From positions 62,001-126,000 of the forward strand of contig NZ_JAEINV010000002.1 in assembly GCF_016342705.1 (NCBI RefSeq): 64,000 bases of DNA, written 5' to 3'. This stretch comes from Lutibacter sp. GTDB lineage: Bacteria; Bacteroidota; Bacteroidia; Flavobacteriales; Flavobacteriaceae. Shown here piece by piece: positions 17,507 to 27,048 of the stretch. Numbering within the stretch: position 1 is the first letter of the stretch; every line of letters starts with the position of its first letter. The notes beneath the pieces were generated by a model that made no database searches, was not told the DNA's origin, and saw only the letters and a list, made by a program, of their open reading frames with translations. The position numbers and the translations under genes are program-made.

Positions 17507-17775
17507 TAATTGCATTTTATGGAACTAAATGGAGTAATTGACGAACACCTTATTACCTGCACGAATGTTTGTAGATTGTTGTGTCTATTCTTATGGAAAC
17601 GGAATTGTTAGTTGTTCGAATTATGATGAGATCCTGAAACAAGTTCAGGATGACGTATCAAATGCGCAAAGGCAAAAAGTAAGTGCTTGCTTTTTTCAGC
17701 AAGTTCTTACTGTACGGAATTGGAAGCTGTATGCAATGAAGTGCAACGGAATGGAATACTGCTGGAAATTGGGAG
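17507..17775 (+). repeat. Right copy of the long direct repeat bracketing the metal-efflux locus
   Basis: Same orientation as 7697-7907 and matching along its length, except for a palindromic repeat inserted at 17628-17655 and some drift around it. Apparent short frames inside it are not conserved between the copies, so I do not call genes. It abuts the 3' end of the next minus-strand gene. Confidence 0.85.
17628..17655. repeat. Palindromic repeat inserted in the long direct repeat
   Basis: gagatcctgaa, aacaag-type loop, ttcaggatgacg. It is absent from the other copy of the long repeat, so this is a direct footprint of insertion of the palindromic element. Confidence 0.8.
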
Positions 17776-19056
17776 TTAATTAATTCTATATTTCTCCAAA
17801 ATTTCCCAAGGGGATAACCCTGAATTAGAAGACCATACTCTTTTAAGAACAAATGAATTTTCTTCAGCTATGAAAATTTCATCAATATAAGTTTCTAAAT
17901 CACCAAATTTATTGCCATTATAATTATTTGAGATATAATCTCTAGTTATTTTTTGACCGTATGCATCTGGTCTTTTAACTTTGTCATAGCCTCTACAACC
18001 TGAATCTTGATATAAAACCACCAATGTACAACCACCTTCCATTAAACTCCACGGATGAGTCCGATGTTCATCACCAACCCAAAATATTCTGGTTTCTTTT
18101 TTTCTTAAATTATTAAGCTGCAGGTTAATAAATGATTCATACTCTTCTTGATTATAGTTTTTTGGAGTTACTCTATTAGAATGATTAAACAAGGCAGGAA
18201 TTTCACTAATTTCAATAACTTCACCTTTAAAAATAGAAAATAACGTTTCAATAAACATTTTGTCAATTAAAACATATTTAACTATTGTATACTCTTTTTC
18301 ATCTGGAGCTTTACTAACATTCACAACTGTAAGGTAAAAAGGTTCATTATTTAAAGTCGAAATTTTGAAAACACTGTGCGGGGTCAATGGATCTGATAAC
18401 CTTTTAATGTTTTTTAATGCAAAATTTGCACCGTATGAGAGCATTTTAGTAAAATCGTCAACGTTTTCTATAAAAGTAAAGGGCTTCAGCTCTTTTTCAT
18501 CATCATACCAATCAGCCTTTAATTCAGAATAAGGAGAACGGGCCCTATCAATTAGCATATAAGCACCCAATATAAAAATAAAAACAACTTCTAATGCAAG
18601 GAAAATAAGGTTATAGTATCCATTGAAAACGAGCCAAGAGTTATCTATATACGCTTGTAGGAAGATTTCAAAATTGTTTTGAAAATTGAATAGTAAAATA
18701 TACCCAGATTTTAGTGCTGGAGCAATATCATAACTAGAAAAAAGATTTATAAACAGTTCGTAATTTAAGAAGCCCACATAAAATACATATATATGGCATA
18801 GACCTAAAAAAAGTGATGCAAAAAAGGCATATTTAACATTTCTATTATAACTAAAGTAGCTATTAAAACTTGCGAAAATTATATAAAAAACGCAAAAAAC
18901 AGCAATAACTAAACCTTTCAAAAAAATATTTGTTAAGTTTGAGAGTAATAAACTATACGGGATTGTTATAAAAGGAATAATGACAAAGACCCCTAAAATT
19001 AATTGAAAAAAAGTTTTACTAGATATCTTACCTGACGGCTTATAATAATTTAACAT
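17776..19056 (-). CDS. Membrane protein of unknown function (426 aa)
   Basis: I do not recognise this protein. The N-terminal half (residues about 14-175) holds roughly five hydrophobic segments, the last followed by a basic LIDRARSPY. The C-terminal half is soluble: ENVDDFTKMLSYGANFALKNIKRLSDPLTPHSVF, a beta-rich part, FWVGDEHRTHPWSLMEGG and DSGCRGYDKVKRPDAYGQ. The conserved-looking DEHRTHPW and Cys/Gly motifs could be a ligand pocket. It stands alone between the metal locus and the RM operon. A sensor or effector with membrane anchor is possible, but no function is claimed. Confidence 0.7.
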   Translation of the reverse strand: MLNYYKPSGKISSKTFFQLILGVFVIIPFITIPYSLLLSNLTNIFLKGLVIAVFCVFYIIFASFNSYFSYNRNVKYAFFASLFLGLCHIYVFYVGFLNYELFINLFSSYDIAPALKSGYILLFNFQNNFEIFLQAYIDNSWLVFNGYYNLIFLALEVVFIFILGAYMLIDRARSPYSELKADWYDDEKELKPFTFIENVDDFTKMLSYGANFALKNIKRLSDPLTPHSVFKISTLNNEPFYLTVVNVSKAPDEKEYTIVKYVLIDKMFIETLFSIFKGEVIEISEIPALFNHSNRVTPKNYNQEEYESFINLQLNNLRKKETRIFWVGDEHRTHPWSLMEGGCTLVVLYQDSGCRGYDKVKRPDAYGQKITRDYISNNYNGNKFGDLETYIDEIFIAEENSFVLKRVWSSNSGLSPWEILEKYRIN

Positions 19057-19317
19057 AATTTAAAAGTTGAATTTTCTTTTTAATGCTTGAAAATGCTGCA
19101 ATTGTTCTTTCCATATTACATATAATTTTATACAATACAATAATTCTTTTTTTATTTTACTTATTTTAGCAATATTAGAATTAAAGACAATAATTCCTAA
19201 GACCTAAAAAAATAGAAAATAGAATATTTGCATATTTTATTTTTTGCTTAAAAATTATTTCGAAATTATTAATCATTTCCCAAATTAAAATAGAAGGTTA
19301 TATTTATTTAAGGCGGT
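19057..19317. other. AT-rich intergenic stretch, nothing identified
   Basis: Very AT-rich, with no reading frame and no strong hairpin. It separates the start of the 426-aa membrane protein gene from the fragment at 19318 and should contain the promoter for the former. Confidence 0.4.
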
Positions 19318-19533
19318 TTAGTCTAACCAATTATTAATATCTACTTTTTCAATTATTGTTCTGCCGAAGCCATTTAATTCGCGACAATGAATTGTTAATA
19401 TACCTGTTTTTTCCAAGGTTAAAGTTTGTTCAATTTTTAAAGTTCCTTTTGGTTGTGGTTTAAGATTCTTAATAGAGAAATTTATAATTTTTTTCTTCGT
19501 TTGCCATAGCGTAGCAATTTTTGAATTCTTATT
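19318..19533 (-). pseudogene. Possible remnant of an Hsp70-type C-terminal region
   Basis: An open frame of about 71 codons without a start codon runs into the stop at 19318. It encodes KNLKPQPKGTLKIEQ, TLTLEKTGILTIHCRE and LNGFGRTIIEK, which line up with the DnaK substrate-binding strand pattern (P-x-G...I.VTF.ID.NGIL.V.A...TG). The frame is closed upstream by a TAA at 19534-19536, and no ATPase domain is present. I read it as a broken fragment left behind by rearrangement next to hsdR. The similarity is by eye only. Confidence 0.35.
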
Positions 19534-19551
19534 TATACCACAATTATTCGG

Positions 19552-22500
19552 TTAACTTCTATTCTTTTTAAAATTCTCTGCTTGTTCAAAAATATCGTGA
19601 TACACCTCATCTCGTTCAACTGGTGGGTAACCGAATTCATCTAATAATAAAATCAAACCAACTTTTAAGGCTGCTTTTATATCATCTCTTTTGCTCCAAT
19701 CAGGAAATTTGGCTTGGGCATCAACTAAATCCTTAACAGCTTTAGCTAATTCTATTAATTTATCTTCAGGGTATCTAAAATCGTATTTAACACATAGCTC
19801 CTTTAAAATATCATAAAATGCTTTTTCTTCAAAGTCAATGCCTAATTCATCACCAGCTGAAAATTCTTTATGAACCTCCCAAATTAAGTTAGTGAGCTGT
19901 TCTGCCATTTCTTCATATACCTCACTTCTTAATACATCATCTTCTTTTCTTTCATTGTAACGTTGTACCAATACTTCCATTTTTTTAGTGAAATCAATTC
20001 CTTTAATTTTATTCACTTTTTTCATTTCACCAATTACTTTGGCTAGTAATTGTTGTAATAATTTAATCTTGGTATTTGGTAGTTTAATTTTATCAATTTT
20101 AGCTAAATAATCTTCATCAAAAATATCTTGTTCCTTTTCATTATCTTCTCCTAATTTAAATATCTCCTGTACGCCATCACTTTGAAGTGCCTCTTTAATC
20201 ATTTCTCTAACCTTGGCATTCATTTGTGCTGTATCTGGAGCATCACCTCTAGTTAATTTGAATACAATAGACCTTACTGCTAAATAAAAGTGAATGTAAT
20301 CTCTTTCAATTTGAGCTAATTGTTCGCTACCTGCACAAATATCATATGCCGCTTTGAGTCTTTTTACCAAACCCATAAAACGTGTTTCGACTTCTTTTGT
20401 TAGTTGCGCATATTCGGAAGCCATATTTAAGGTATTCAATTGCTCTAAAGGAGAACCATTGAAATATTTTTCACCATTGAATTTGTGAAATATTTTAGCC
20501 AATAGGTCTAAATGATTCCGTACGACTACTATAGATTGTTGGATATCCTCAAAATTCTCTTCTTCACCTTTATTATACTTAGCTAATGCGAGGTTCATTT
20601 GTTTTTTAATCCCAATATAATCAACAACTAAGCCTTTATTTTTGTCTTTAAATTTTCTATTTACTCTAGAAATTGTTTGAATTAAATTGTGTTGTTGAAT
20701 AGGCTTATCGATATACATACTATCTAAAAATGGGACATCAAAACCTGTAAGCCACATATCCACTACAATTGCAATTTTAAAATTGGATTTTTCATTTTTA
20801 AATTGTCTGTCTAATTCTTTTCTATATTCTTTAGTGCCTAACAAATCGTACATTTCCTTAGGATCATCTTTTCCTCTAGTCATGATCATTTTAAGACGTT
20901 CCATAGGTTTGATTTCTCTTTTGTCTTTATCCGTTAAGACAACACCTTCTTCTGCTATTTTTACAACTGCCCATTCTGGCCTTAACTTAATTAAGTTCTT
21001 ATAAAACTCATAACCAATTTCTCTGCTACTACAAACAAACATTGCTTTTCCTTTTACAGTAGCACCTTCATCTACTCTGTTTTCATAATGCTTTACAAAA
21101 TCTTCAGCTAAAGCTTGTAACCTATCAGGATCTCCCAAAATGGCATTCATATTGGCTGATTGCTTTTTACTTTCTTCTATTTGATATTCGTTGGCACCAT
21201 CTTCTTCTGCAGCTATGTAGTATTCTTCAATTTTTTCTAATTCGCTATTTTGAAGTGCAATTTTTGCTGCACGACCTTCATATACAATTCTTACTGTAAT
21301 TTCATCTTTTACAGATTCAGTCATTGTATAGGCATCAACTACTTTTCCAAAAACATCTAATGTAGCATCAATGGGTGTACCTGTAAAACCTACATAAGTA
21401 GCATTTGGTAAGGAATCGTGGAGGTATTTTGCAAAACCAAATGATTTTTTCACTCCTTTTTCTGTTACTTGAATTTTTTGATCGAGGTTTGTTTGACTTC
21501 TATGGGCTTCATCAGAAATACAAATAACATTTGTTCTGTTCGTAAGTAATTCAGTATCTTCGGTAAACTTATGTATGGTTGTTAAAAAAACACCACCGCT
21601 TTGTCTACCCTGAACTAATTCTCTTAATTCAGCTCTGCTTTCAACACTTATTATTGTATTATCTCCTATATAATTTTTTGCATTTGTAAATTGACCTGAA
21701 AGTTGGTCGTCTAAATCTGTTCTATCGGTAATAAGGACAATTGTTGGGTTTTCAAAGTGCTCGCTTTTCATTAATAAGCGCGTTAAAAAAAGCATTGTAA
21801 AACTTTTTCCACATCCTGTAGCACCAAAATAGGTACCACCTTTTCCATCTCCTTCTGGTTTTTGTGCAATTTTGATGTTATCATATAGTGCACGTGCAGC
21901 ATAGTATTGTGGATAACGACAAACTATTTTTTCATCTTTTTTAGAACTATCGGGAATGTAAATGAAATTTTGGATAATATCCCGTAACCTGTTTTGCTGT
22001 AGCATTCCTTGAACTAACGTAAACATACTATCAATACCATCAACTTCTTTTGCTAAACCAGCCACTCTTCTCCAGGCATAATAAAATTCATACGGTGCAA
22101 AAAACGAACCTGATTTGTTGTTTACACCATCGCTAATTACACAAAAAGCATTGTATTTAAAGAGTTCTGGAATGTCTCTTTTATATCGGTTTGTTAGTTG
22201 TACATACGCATTGTGAATGGTACAGTTTTCTTGAATTGCTGTTTTAAATTCGAACACTACAACAGGTAATCCATTAATGTATAGGATTCCATCAGGAATT
22301 CTTTTTTCAGTACCTACAATTTCTAACTGATTTACAAATTTATAAGTATTCTTATTTTGTTTAGAATAGTCAATTAAATATATCCAAATATCCTTTTGGT
22401 TGCGATTTTCTCTTTTAAAAATAAAACCATCGGATAGCCATTGCATTATTGTTTTATTACTTTCGTATAAATCGGCACTAGAAAGTGTTTTTAACTGCAA

Positions 22501-22692
22501 TATTATGGTATCAACTTCTAGTTGAGTTAAGCCTTCTTTTTTATATTGATTTAATAAAAATTGACGTAAGTCTTCCTCGATTAAAACCTCATCTTCAGCT
22601 CTAGTAATTGAATTTCCAACAGCGTGCGGAAAACTTTCATTTTCTAAGAGTTCTATAAATGCTGCTTCTAATTTGGCTTCTGTGAATTTCAT
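19552..22692 (-). CDS. hsdR: Type I restriction enzyme subunit R (HsdR)
   Basis: This 1046-residue subunit cuts DNA after ATP-driven translocation. The nuclease domain has PDG at 133-135 with FEFK ending at Lys150 (PD-ExK). The helicase part has Walker A GATGCGKS at 290-297, DEAH at 394-397, GFTGTP in motif III position and a later TGFDVPFLD and QTISRVNR (motifs V-VI). The C-terminal 350 residues are the helical HsdM-contacting domain. It is the last gene of the six-gene operon, 10 bases after the AlbA-type gene. All key residues seem intact, so it should be active. Confidence 0.95.
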   Translation of the reverse strand: MKFTEAKLEAAFIELLENESFPHAVGNSITRAEDEVLIEEDLRQFLLNQYKKEGLTQLEVDTIILQLKTLSSADLYESNKTIMQWLSDGFIFKRENRNQKDIWIYLIDYSKQNKNTYKFVNQLEIVGTEKRIPDGILYINGLPVVVFEFKTAIQENCTIHNAYVQLTNRYKRDIPELFKYNAFCVISDGVNNKSGSFFAPYEFYYAWRRVAGLAKEVDGIDSMFTLVQGMLQQNRLRDIIQNFIYIPDSSKKDEKIVCRYPQYYAARALYDNIKIAQKPEGDGKGGTYFGATGCGKSFTMLFLTRLLMKSEHFENPTIVLITDRTDLDDQLSGQFTNAKNYIGDNTIISVESRAELRELVQGRQSGGVFLTTIHKFTEDTELLTNRTNVICISDEAHRSQTNLDQKIQVTEKGVKKSFGFAKYLHDSLPNATYVGFTGTPIDATLDVFGKVVDAYTMTESVKDEITVRIVYEGRAAKIALQNSELEKIEEYYIAAEEDGANEYQIEESKKQSANMNAILGDPDRLQALAEDFVKHYENRVDEGATVKGKAMFVCSSREIGYEFYKNLIKLRPEWAVVKIAEEGVVLTDKDKREIKPMERLKMIMTRGKDDPKEMYDLLGTKEYRKELDRQFKNEKSNFKIAIVVDMWLTGFDVPFLDSMYIDKPIQQHNLIQTISRVNRKFKDKNKGLVVDYIGIKKQMNLALAKYNKGEEENFEDIQQSIVVVRNHLDLLAKIFHKFNGEKYFNGSPLEQLNTLNMASEYAQLTKEVETRFMGLVKRLKAAYDICAGSEQLAQIERDYIHFYLAVRSIVFKLTRGDAPDTAQMNAKVREMIKEALQSDGVQEIFKLGEDNEKEQDIFDEDYLAKIDKIKLPNTKIKLLQQLLAKVIGEMKKVNKIKGIDFTKKMEVLVQRYNERKEDDVLRSEVYEEMAEQLTNLIWEVHKEFSAGDELGIDFEEKAFYDILKELCVKYDFRYPEDKLIELAKAVKDLVDAQAKFPDWSKRDDIKAALKVGLILLLDEFGYPPVERDEVYHDIFEQAENFKKNRS

Positions 22693-22702
22693 TTGTTTGC
22701 AA

Positions 22703-24217
22703 TTATTTTTTTTCTAACAGATGTAAACATATTTTTCCACCTTCAGTGGTATAATACTTTTGCAATTTACTGGTAGGCTTGTTCGGAATTGTTTGTCTTA
22801 TTAATTCTTGCTCTAATAACCTATCTGTATGGTGTTTAAAATTTTTAGTTTGGTTACTTATACCTAAACAATCTTCTAATATTTCTTTTTTCTTTTTTGG
22901 AGCGTATGCATATTTAAGAATCTTAATTTCTTCATTTGTAAGTTGTTTTGCAATTGCGGAATATTTCTCAATTACTTTGTCACTATATTTAGAACCTTTA
23001 TTAACATCAATATTTATGGCCTTTGCAAGTTCGTTTACTGCTTCTGTTAATTCCTTATATGTTAAGACATATTTAGATTCATCTACTTGGTTACTATCTT
23101 GGTTACTAACTTGGTTACTAACTTGGTTACTAACTTGATTACTAGTGATCGCTTTAGGAAAAGACATTCTTAAAAAATTGTCTGAGAATTTGAAACAGTC
23201 TTTTGAGTAGAACTCCAAAATACGAGGAATACCAGAACCCAGTTGCTCCACTAAATCTAGATCTTTGAAAATCCTCATAATTTGTTTATTTCTTGGTACC
23301 GAAAAACCATCAAAAAATTCCTCCTGACTTAAACCTTCAGGCAAACCACCTGAAGATGTGATTTCTAAACGGTCATCAAAAATTTCAAATTTTGGAGGTA
23401 CTTCAGTTGCATAATCGTTATGAACAAAAGCATTGATAATAGCTTCTCTCAATGCAATAGGATTCCATAAACGATTTTCTTTACGTTCTTTTGATGTTAT
23501 CTCTGCGCTTGTTTTATTTTCCAGGTCAATTTTATCTAAAACTTGTTTTGTTGCTTTTATCAATGATTCGTAACCATACTCATTATTTTCAATTAAATTA
23601 ACACGGTTAAGCCCTTTGTATTTTGCTAATTTTATTGAAACTGCATTTTTATCTGCTAACAAGTAAGCAACATAGTTAAAAGCCCCTTCAACAGTAAGCA
23701 ATTCTAAATTGGTTGTAAATTTTCCATTTAACTTAACCTCTGTAGCTAGGTAATAAATATGTAATTGCTCAAAAGTTAAATTTTGTTGGTTGGATTTAAT
23801 TTTACTTATTGAATTACGCGTTCTTTTAGCATATAATTGGTCTATATTTTTTTGAGGCATTGGTTCTGAAGCTGTTCCTATTCTTAAGAAACAACCTTTT
23901 TCAGACATTCCGTATTTTTTTAAAAAATAAGGTTTCTCTGGTCCACTAGCTATAATAACTTTAATTATATCCAACCCGTTTTTTTGTTCACTTATAATAT
24001 CAAACAAACCAATACAAGATGGCGAAATATTGGTTTTAAGGCGGTCCTTTATTTTTAACATATCGCCATCAGTATCTGTAACACCTGTAACATTCCCGTT
24101 TTTATCAATACCAATATAAATAATACCACCTTCTTTATAGTTTAAAAAAGCGATTACTTCTTTTTCTAATGCATCGGTTAGTATTTGTTTGTATTCTATA
24201 CGGTTGGTTTCTTGCAT
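22703..24217 (-). CDS. AlbA_2/Schlafen-type ATP-binding protein in the RM operon
   Basis: This 504-residue protein begins with an AlbA_2 (Schlafen-like) domain: EYKQILTDALEKEVIAFLN, then GGIIYIGIDKNGNVTGV (residues 8-46). A GHKL-type ATPase half follows (LREAIINAFVHNDYA, then SSGGLPEGLS and EQLGSGIPRIL), as in RNA-helper or DNA-binding regulators. Five SNQV-type tetrapeptide repeats (about 359-377) link it to a C-terminal winged-helix region. Such genes are frequent companions of type I RM systems and are thought to regulate or assist defence; the mechanism is unclear. It overlaps neither neighbour but is 1 base from the HAD gene and 10 from hsdR. Confidence 0.85.
   Translation of the reverse strand: MQETNRIEYKQILTDALEKEVIAFLNYKEGGIIYIGIDKNGNVTGVTDTDGDMLKIKDRLKTNISPSCIGLFDIISEQKNGLDIIKVIIASGPEKPYFLKKYGMSEKGCFLRIGTASEPMPQKNIDQLYAKRTRNSISKIKSNQQNLTFEQLHIYYLATEVKLNGKFTTNLELLTVEGAFNYVAYLLADKNAVSIKLAKYKGLNRVNLIENNEYGYESLIKATKQVLDKIDLENKTSAEITSKERKENRLWNPIALREAIINAFVHNDYATEVPPKFEIFDDRLEITSSGGLPEGLSQEEFFDGFSVPRNKQIMRIFKDLDLVEQLGSGIPRILEFYSKDCFKFSDNFLRMSFPKAITSNQVSNQVSNQVSNQDSNQVDESKYVLTYKELTEAVNELAKAINIDVNKGSKYSDKVIEKYSAIAKQLTNEEIKILKYAYAPKKKKEILEDCLGISNQTKNFKHHTDRLLEQELIRQTIPNKPTSKLQKYYTTEGGKICLHLLEKK
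23086..23143 (-). repeat. Five 12-bp in-frame repeats (SNQV units)
   Basis: A 12-base unit, acttggttacta, is repeated about five times with single-base variants and encodes SNQV-SNQV-SNQV-SNQD-SNQV. Change in copy number would alter linker length without a frameshift. Confidence 0.85.
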
Positions 24218-24218
24218 T

Positions 24219-25076
24219 TTATTTCGTATTGACAGCTTTGAATTGTTTTTTTTCGAGCTCTTTTAACTCAGTTTGAGCAACTATCTTGTTGATGATTAAT
24301 TTACAGTTCTTCATTAATTCTTTCCCTTTTGAATAATCAGCAGGGAAAAAAAAGTTAACACGTTCTTCCTTCAATAATTCTGAAGCTTTCGCTCTTGATG
24401 AATTAGGTTTATAAACAGCAATAGAATAACCTCCTTTGTCTTTAACGAGCTTCATACAAGGTATATCTGTATCTCCATCTCCAAAGTAGACCATATTACT
24501 GAAAGGTATAGGTCTTTCATCTTCAGGCGTATACTTATTTATTTTTGAATTATCAGACTCATCTAAAAGACCTTTATTAATTCTAAAAATAAATTGAGTT
24601 TTATTAGTATAGTTTATGGCTAAACCAGCTGATTTCGCAACATTATTTTTATCAAACCTAAAAGAACAACCATATATTTTTTTAAAATTATTGGCTATTG
24701 ATGTACCTTCAAGTATTTCCTTATTACCTGCTGATATTATATAATGTTCAATGGTAGCGTTTTTCTCTTTGGAATATTGATTTATTAACTCAAACCAATT
24801 TTCTACACCTTCAAATAATTCTATATTTCTGCCCTTTTCCTTTAATGCATTTCTCGTTAACTCGTTTTCTTTATTATTAGACGTAGCTTTCTCAATCATC
24901 AACTGCATATAAGTAATAATGTTGTCGGACTTTTGCTCTTTCGATTCACTATTGACTTCTTTCCAAAATTCTTTTGCTGAGATTCCAATATCCGGGAGGA
25001 AAGAGTATTCCTGCATATCTTTTGGAGAGAGCGTTTTGTCAAAATCATAAATGAATGCAATTTTTGTTTTAGTCAT
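24219..25076 (-). CDS. HAD-family phosphatase in the RM operon
   Basis: This 285-residue protein has the HAD motifs I (DFDKTLS, nucleophile Asp11 and Asp13), II (IISAGN near 119) and IV (GDGDTDIP, near 207), with a Lys (near 160) for motif III. A cap of about 100 residues follows motif I (residues 20-110). It therefore hydrolyses a phosphomonoester, but the substrate is unknown. It lies between hsdS (6-base gap) and the AlbA-type gene (1-base gap) on the same strand, so it is translated with the RM genes. HAD phosphatases of this kind are not part of classical type I systems. Confidence 0.88.
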   Translation of the reverse strand: MTKTKIAFIYDFDKTLSPKDMQEYSFLPDIGISAKEFWKEVNSESKEQKSDNIITYMQLMIEKATSNNKENELTRNALKEKGRNIELFEGVENWFELINQYSKEKNATIEHYIISAGNKEILEGTSIANNFKKIYGCSFRFDKNNVAKSAGLAINYTNKTQFIFRINKGLLDESDNSKINKYTPEDERPIPFSNMVYFGDGDTDIPCMKLVKDKGGYSIAVYKPNSSRAKASELLKEERVNFFFPADYSKGKELMKNCKLIINKIVAQTELKELEKKQFKAVNTK

Positions 25077-25082
25077 AATGTT

Positions 25083-26213
25083 TTATTTTTTAATTCTTAA
25101 ATTTGTCATACTCTCCACCACCCCACGCATTAAAACAGGACACAATGGTTTTATGGTGTTTTTTAACTGCTCGTTGATACGTTTGCGTGTTTCTAAGGTA
25201 TGATAAATGGTAACAATGGCTTCTTGTATTTTAATACTTGGAATGGGCAATTTCACATTACACATATCTACCCAATCAAAAGTTTCTCTAGCGCTTCCCC
25301 AAGAGTTAAAACGTGCATAGCGGTCGAACTCGGTACGTTGGAAAAATAAATATAAATATTCGGGTAGTAAATCTTTAGTATTTTTAACTTCAAAAACTGT
25401 ATAAATTGCGGAAACAATACAATCTTCAGAACTATTCATTGCTAAGGCTATTTTATCACCTCTTCTTGAAGTATCGGCAACATAAACAAATTGACCATTA
25501 CGGACAATTTTATAGTTATGAAAACTAACACCTGAGATGTTTGCTTTTGATTCTATTAAAACTTTAGAGGTTGATACACCTTGCAAAAACGAAACCTTCA
25601 AATCTGAATTTCTTTCATCAGATTGTTGAATATATTCTCCAAGTAATTTTGGTTCTTCTTTTTTTATTAAATCTTCAATATAGGTGTCGCAAATCAATTG
25701 CAAATCCTCTAAACTGTTTTCATAGGTTTTTTGGTTGGTAAGTAAGCCATTGTATAGCGCAACATATTTACGTTGTTCATTTATATTTGGGATTGGAATT
25801 TCAATTTCGCAAAGTCTATCATAATCTAAACTGGCACGCACACTACTATCGCTAATAAACCAACCATATCTGTCAGATTCTGGTCGTTGAAACCACATCA
25901 TCATATATTCTGATAACAACTCGTTTTCATCTTTTGATTCAATAACTAAATAAGCCGGTGAAATAATTGCAGGTTCATTTTCAGTATAAAGAGCTAAACG
26001 AATGGTTTCATCTCTTCCAACTTGCATAGCAGAATAAGCAAACTGGCCTTTCTGAATGATTTTATACTTTGATAAATCAGTTCCAGAAACATTGGCAACA
26101 GAAGTCATAAAGTTTTTGGTGATATTTATTCCCAACAAATTAGTAACCGCTAAATCTTTGTTGCGATTATCAACCAATTGTATGTAGGCGCCCAACTGTT
26201 TAAAATTACTCAT
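25083..26213 (-). CDS. hsdS: Type I specificity subunit (HsdS)
   Basis: This 376-residue subunit shows two tandem target-recognition halves, one at residues 1-165 and another at 185-345. Both repeat the pattern RN.DL.V..L.G...K, then G......YKI...GQF.Y, then E.L.EY....F.R.E.DRY, then a conserved helix with IPIPN/LPIPS. Each half ends in the spacer helix that contacts HsdM. The two halves dictate a bipartite recognition sequence that cannot be predicted here. The start overlaps the end of the KilA-N gene by 8 bases. Confidence 0.93.
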   Translation of the reverse strand: MSNFKQLGAYIQLVDNRNKDLAVTNLLGINITKNFMTSVANVSGTDLSKYKIIQKGQFAYSAMQVGRDETIRLALYTENEPAIISPAYLVIESKDENELLSEYMMMWFQRPESDRYGWFISDSSVRASLDYDRLCEIEIPIPNINEQRKYVALYNGLLTNQKTYENSLEDLQLICDTYIEDLIKKEEPKLLGEYIQQSDERNSDLKVSFLQGVSTSKVLIESKANISGVSFHNYKIVRNGQFVYVADTSRRGDKIALAMNSSEDCIVSAIYTVFEVKNTKDLLPEYLYLFFQRTEFDRYARFNSWGSARETFDWVDMCNVKLPIPSIKIQEAIVTIYHTLETRKRINEQLKNTIKPLCPVLMRGVVESMTNLRIKK

Positions 26214-27048
26214 CTACTTCCTCATTTATGTTAGACAAAAGATTTGTAGATTTATCCTGTAACAGAATTTTCATTTGCGAAATGGCTATTTGGTTAAGTT
26301 TTAGTAAACGTTTGTTTTGCGGCAAACCATCATTGATAAATACTGCATTTAAATTTTCGAGATTGGCTAGACATACCAATTGGCTAATATTGGCATAATC
26401 ACGCATATTTCCTTTTTCATTTGGGTTTTCGTCTTTCCATTGTTTTGCTGTTTTTCCAAAAAGTGCCATATTTAAAATATCTGCTTCATTGGCATACACA
26501 AATGAGATTTGTATTTTACTCAGGTTTTGAGGAATTAGGTTTTCTTTTATTGCATCAGTATGAATGCGGTAATTGATTTTTGCCAACTCTCTTTTGGCTG
26601 ACCAGCCAACAAGTTTTTTTTCTTCTTCTTTTAATCGTTGAAATTCTTTTATAATATACAGTTCGAATTCAACGGAAATCCAACTAGCAAATTTAAAAGC
26701 TATGTCTTTATGGGCATACGTTCCACCATATCTTCCTGCTTTAACAATAAATCCTTTGGCGTTGGTTGTATTTACCCATTTTTGTGGAGAAAGTGTAAAG
26801 GCATTTAAACCCGCTTTATTTCTAAACCCCTCGAATTCGAGGGGTTTAAAATCTGGGTTATAAAGTGTTTCCCAAATACCTAAAAATTCAATAGTATTAC
26901 GGTTACGCATCCAATTTGCAATAACAGCACTTGTATCATCCGTTTTATGTTTAGCAATATCAGTCAACGAAATATAATCTTGTTCATTGGTGTTGATTAC
27001 GGTTATTTCACTTCCCTGAACTTCTATTTTTATATTTTTCTTACTCAT
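26206..27048 (-). CDS. KilA-N domain protein in the RM operon
   Basis: This 280-residue protein has a KilA-N DNA-binding domain at about residues 20-130 (YISLTDIAKHKTDD, NWMRNRNTIEFLG, WVNTTNAKGFIVKAGRYGGTYAHKDIAFKFASWIS). An ~100-residue helical region follows (FQRLKEEEK, LVGWSAKRELAKINYRIHTDAIKE) and then a tail with LFGKTAKQWKDENP. KilA-N proteins are usual in phages and in RM or toxin loci; this one sits between hsdM and hsdS and overlaps both genes (4 and 8 bases). A regulatory or antirestriction-like role is inferred from position. Confidence 0.87.
   Translation of the reverse strand: MSKKNIKIEVQGSEITVINTNEQDYISLTDIAKHKTDDTSAVIANWMRNRNTIEFLGIWETLYNPDFKPLEFEGFRNKAGLNAFTLSPQKWVNTTNAKGFIVKAGRYGGTYAHKDIAFKFASWISVEFELYIIKEFQRLKEEEKKLVGWSAKRELAKINYRIHTDAIKENLIPQNLSKIQISFVYANEADILNMALFGKTAKQWKDENPNEKGNMRDYANISQLVCLANLENLNAVFINDGLPQNKRLLKLNQIAISQMKILLQDKSTNLLSNINEEVDE

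Noticed and set aside
17538..17852. Open frames of 81 and 64 codons
   Set aside because: They lie within or across the long direct repeat; the frames are not kept in its other copy.
19318..19551. An intact small gene downstream of hsdR
   Set aside because: The frame has no start codon and is closed upstream by a stop, so it is described as a remnant only.
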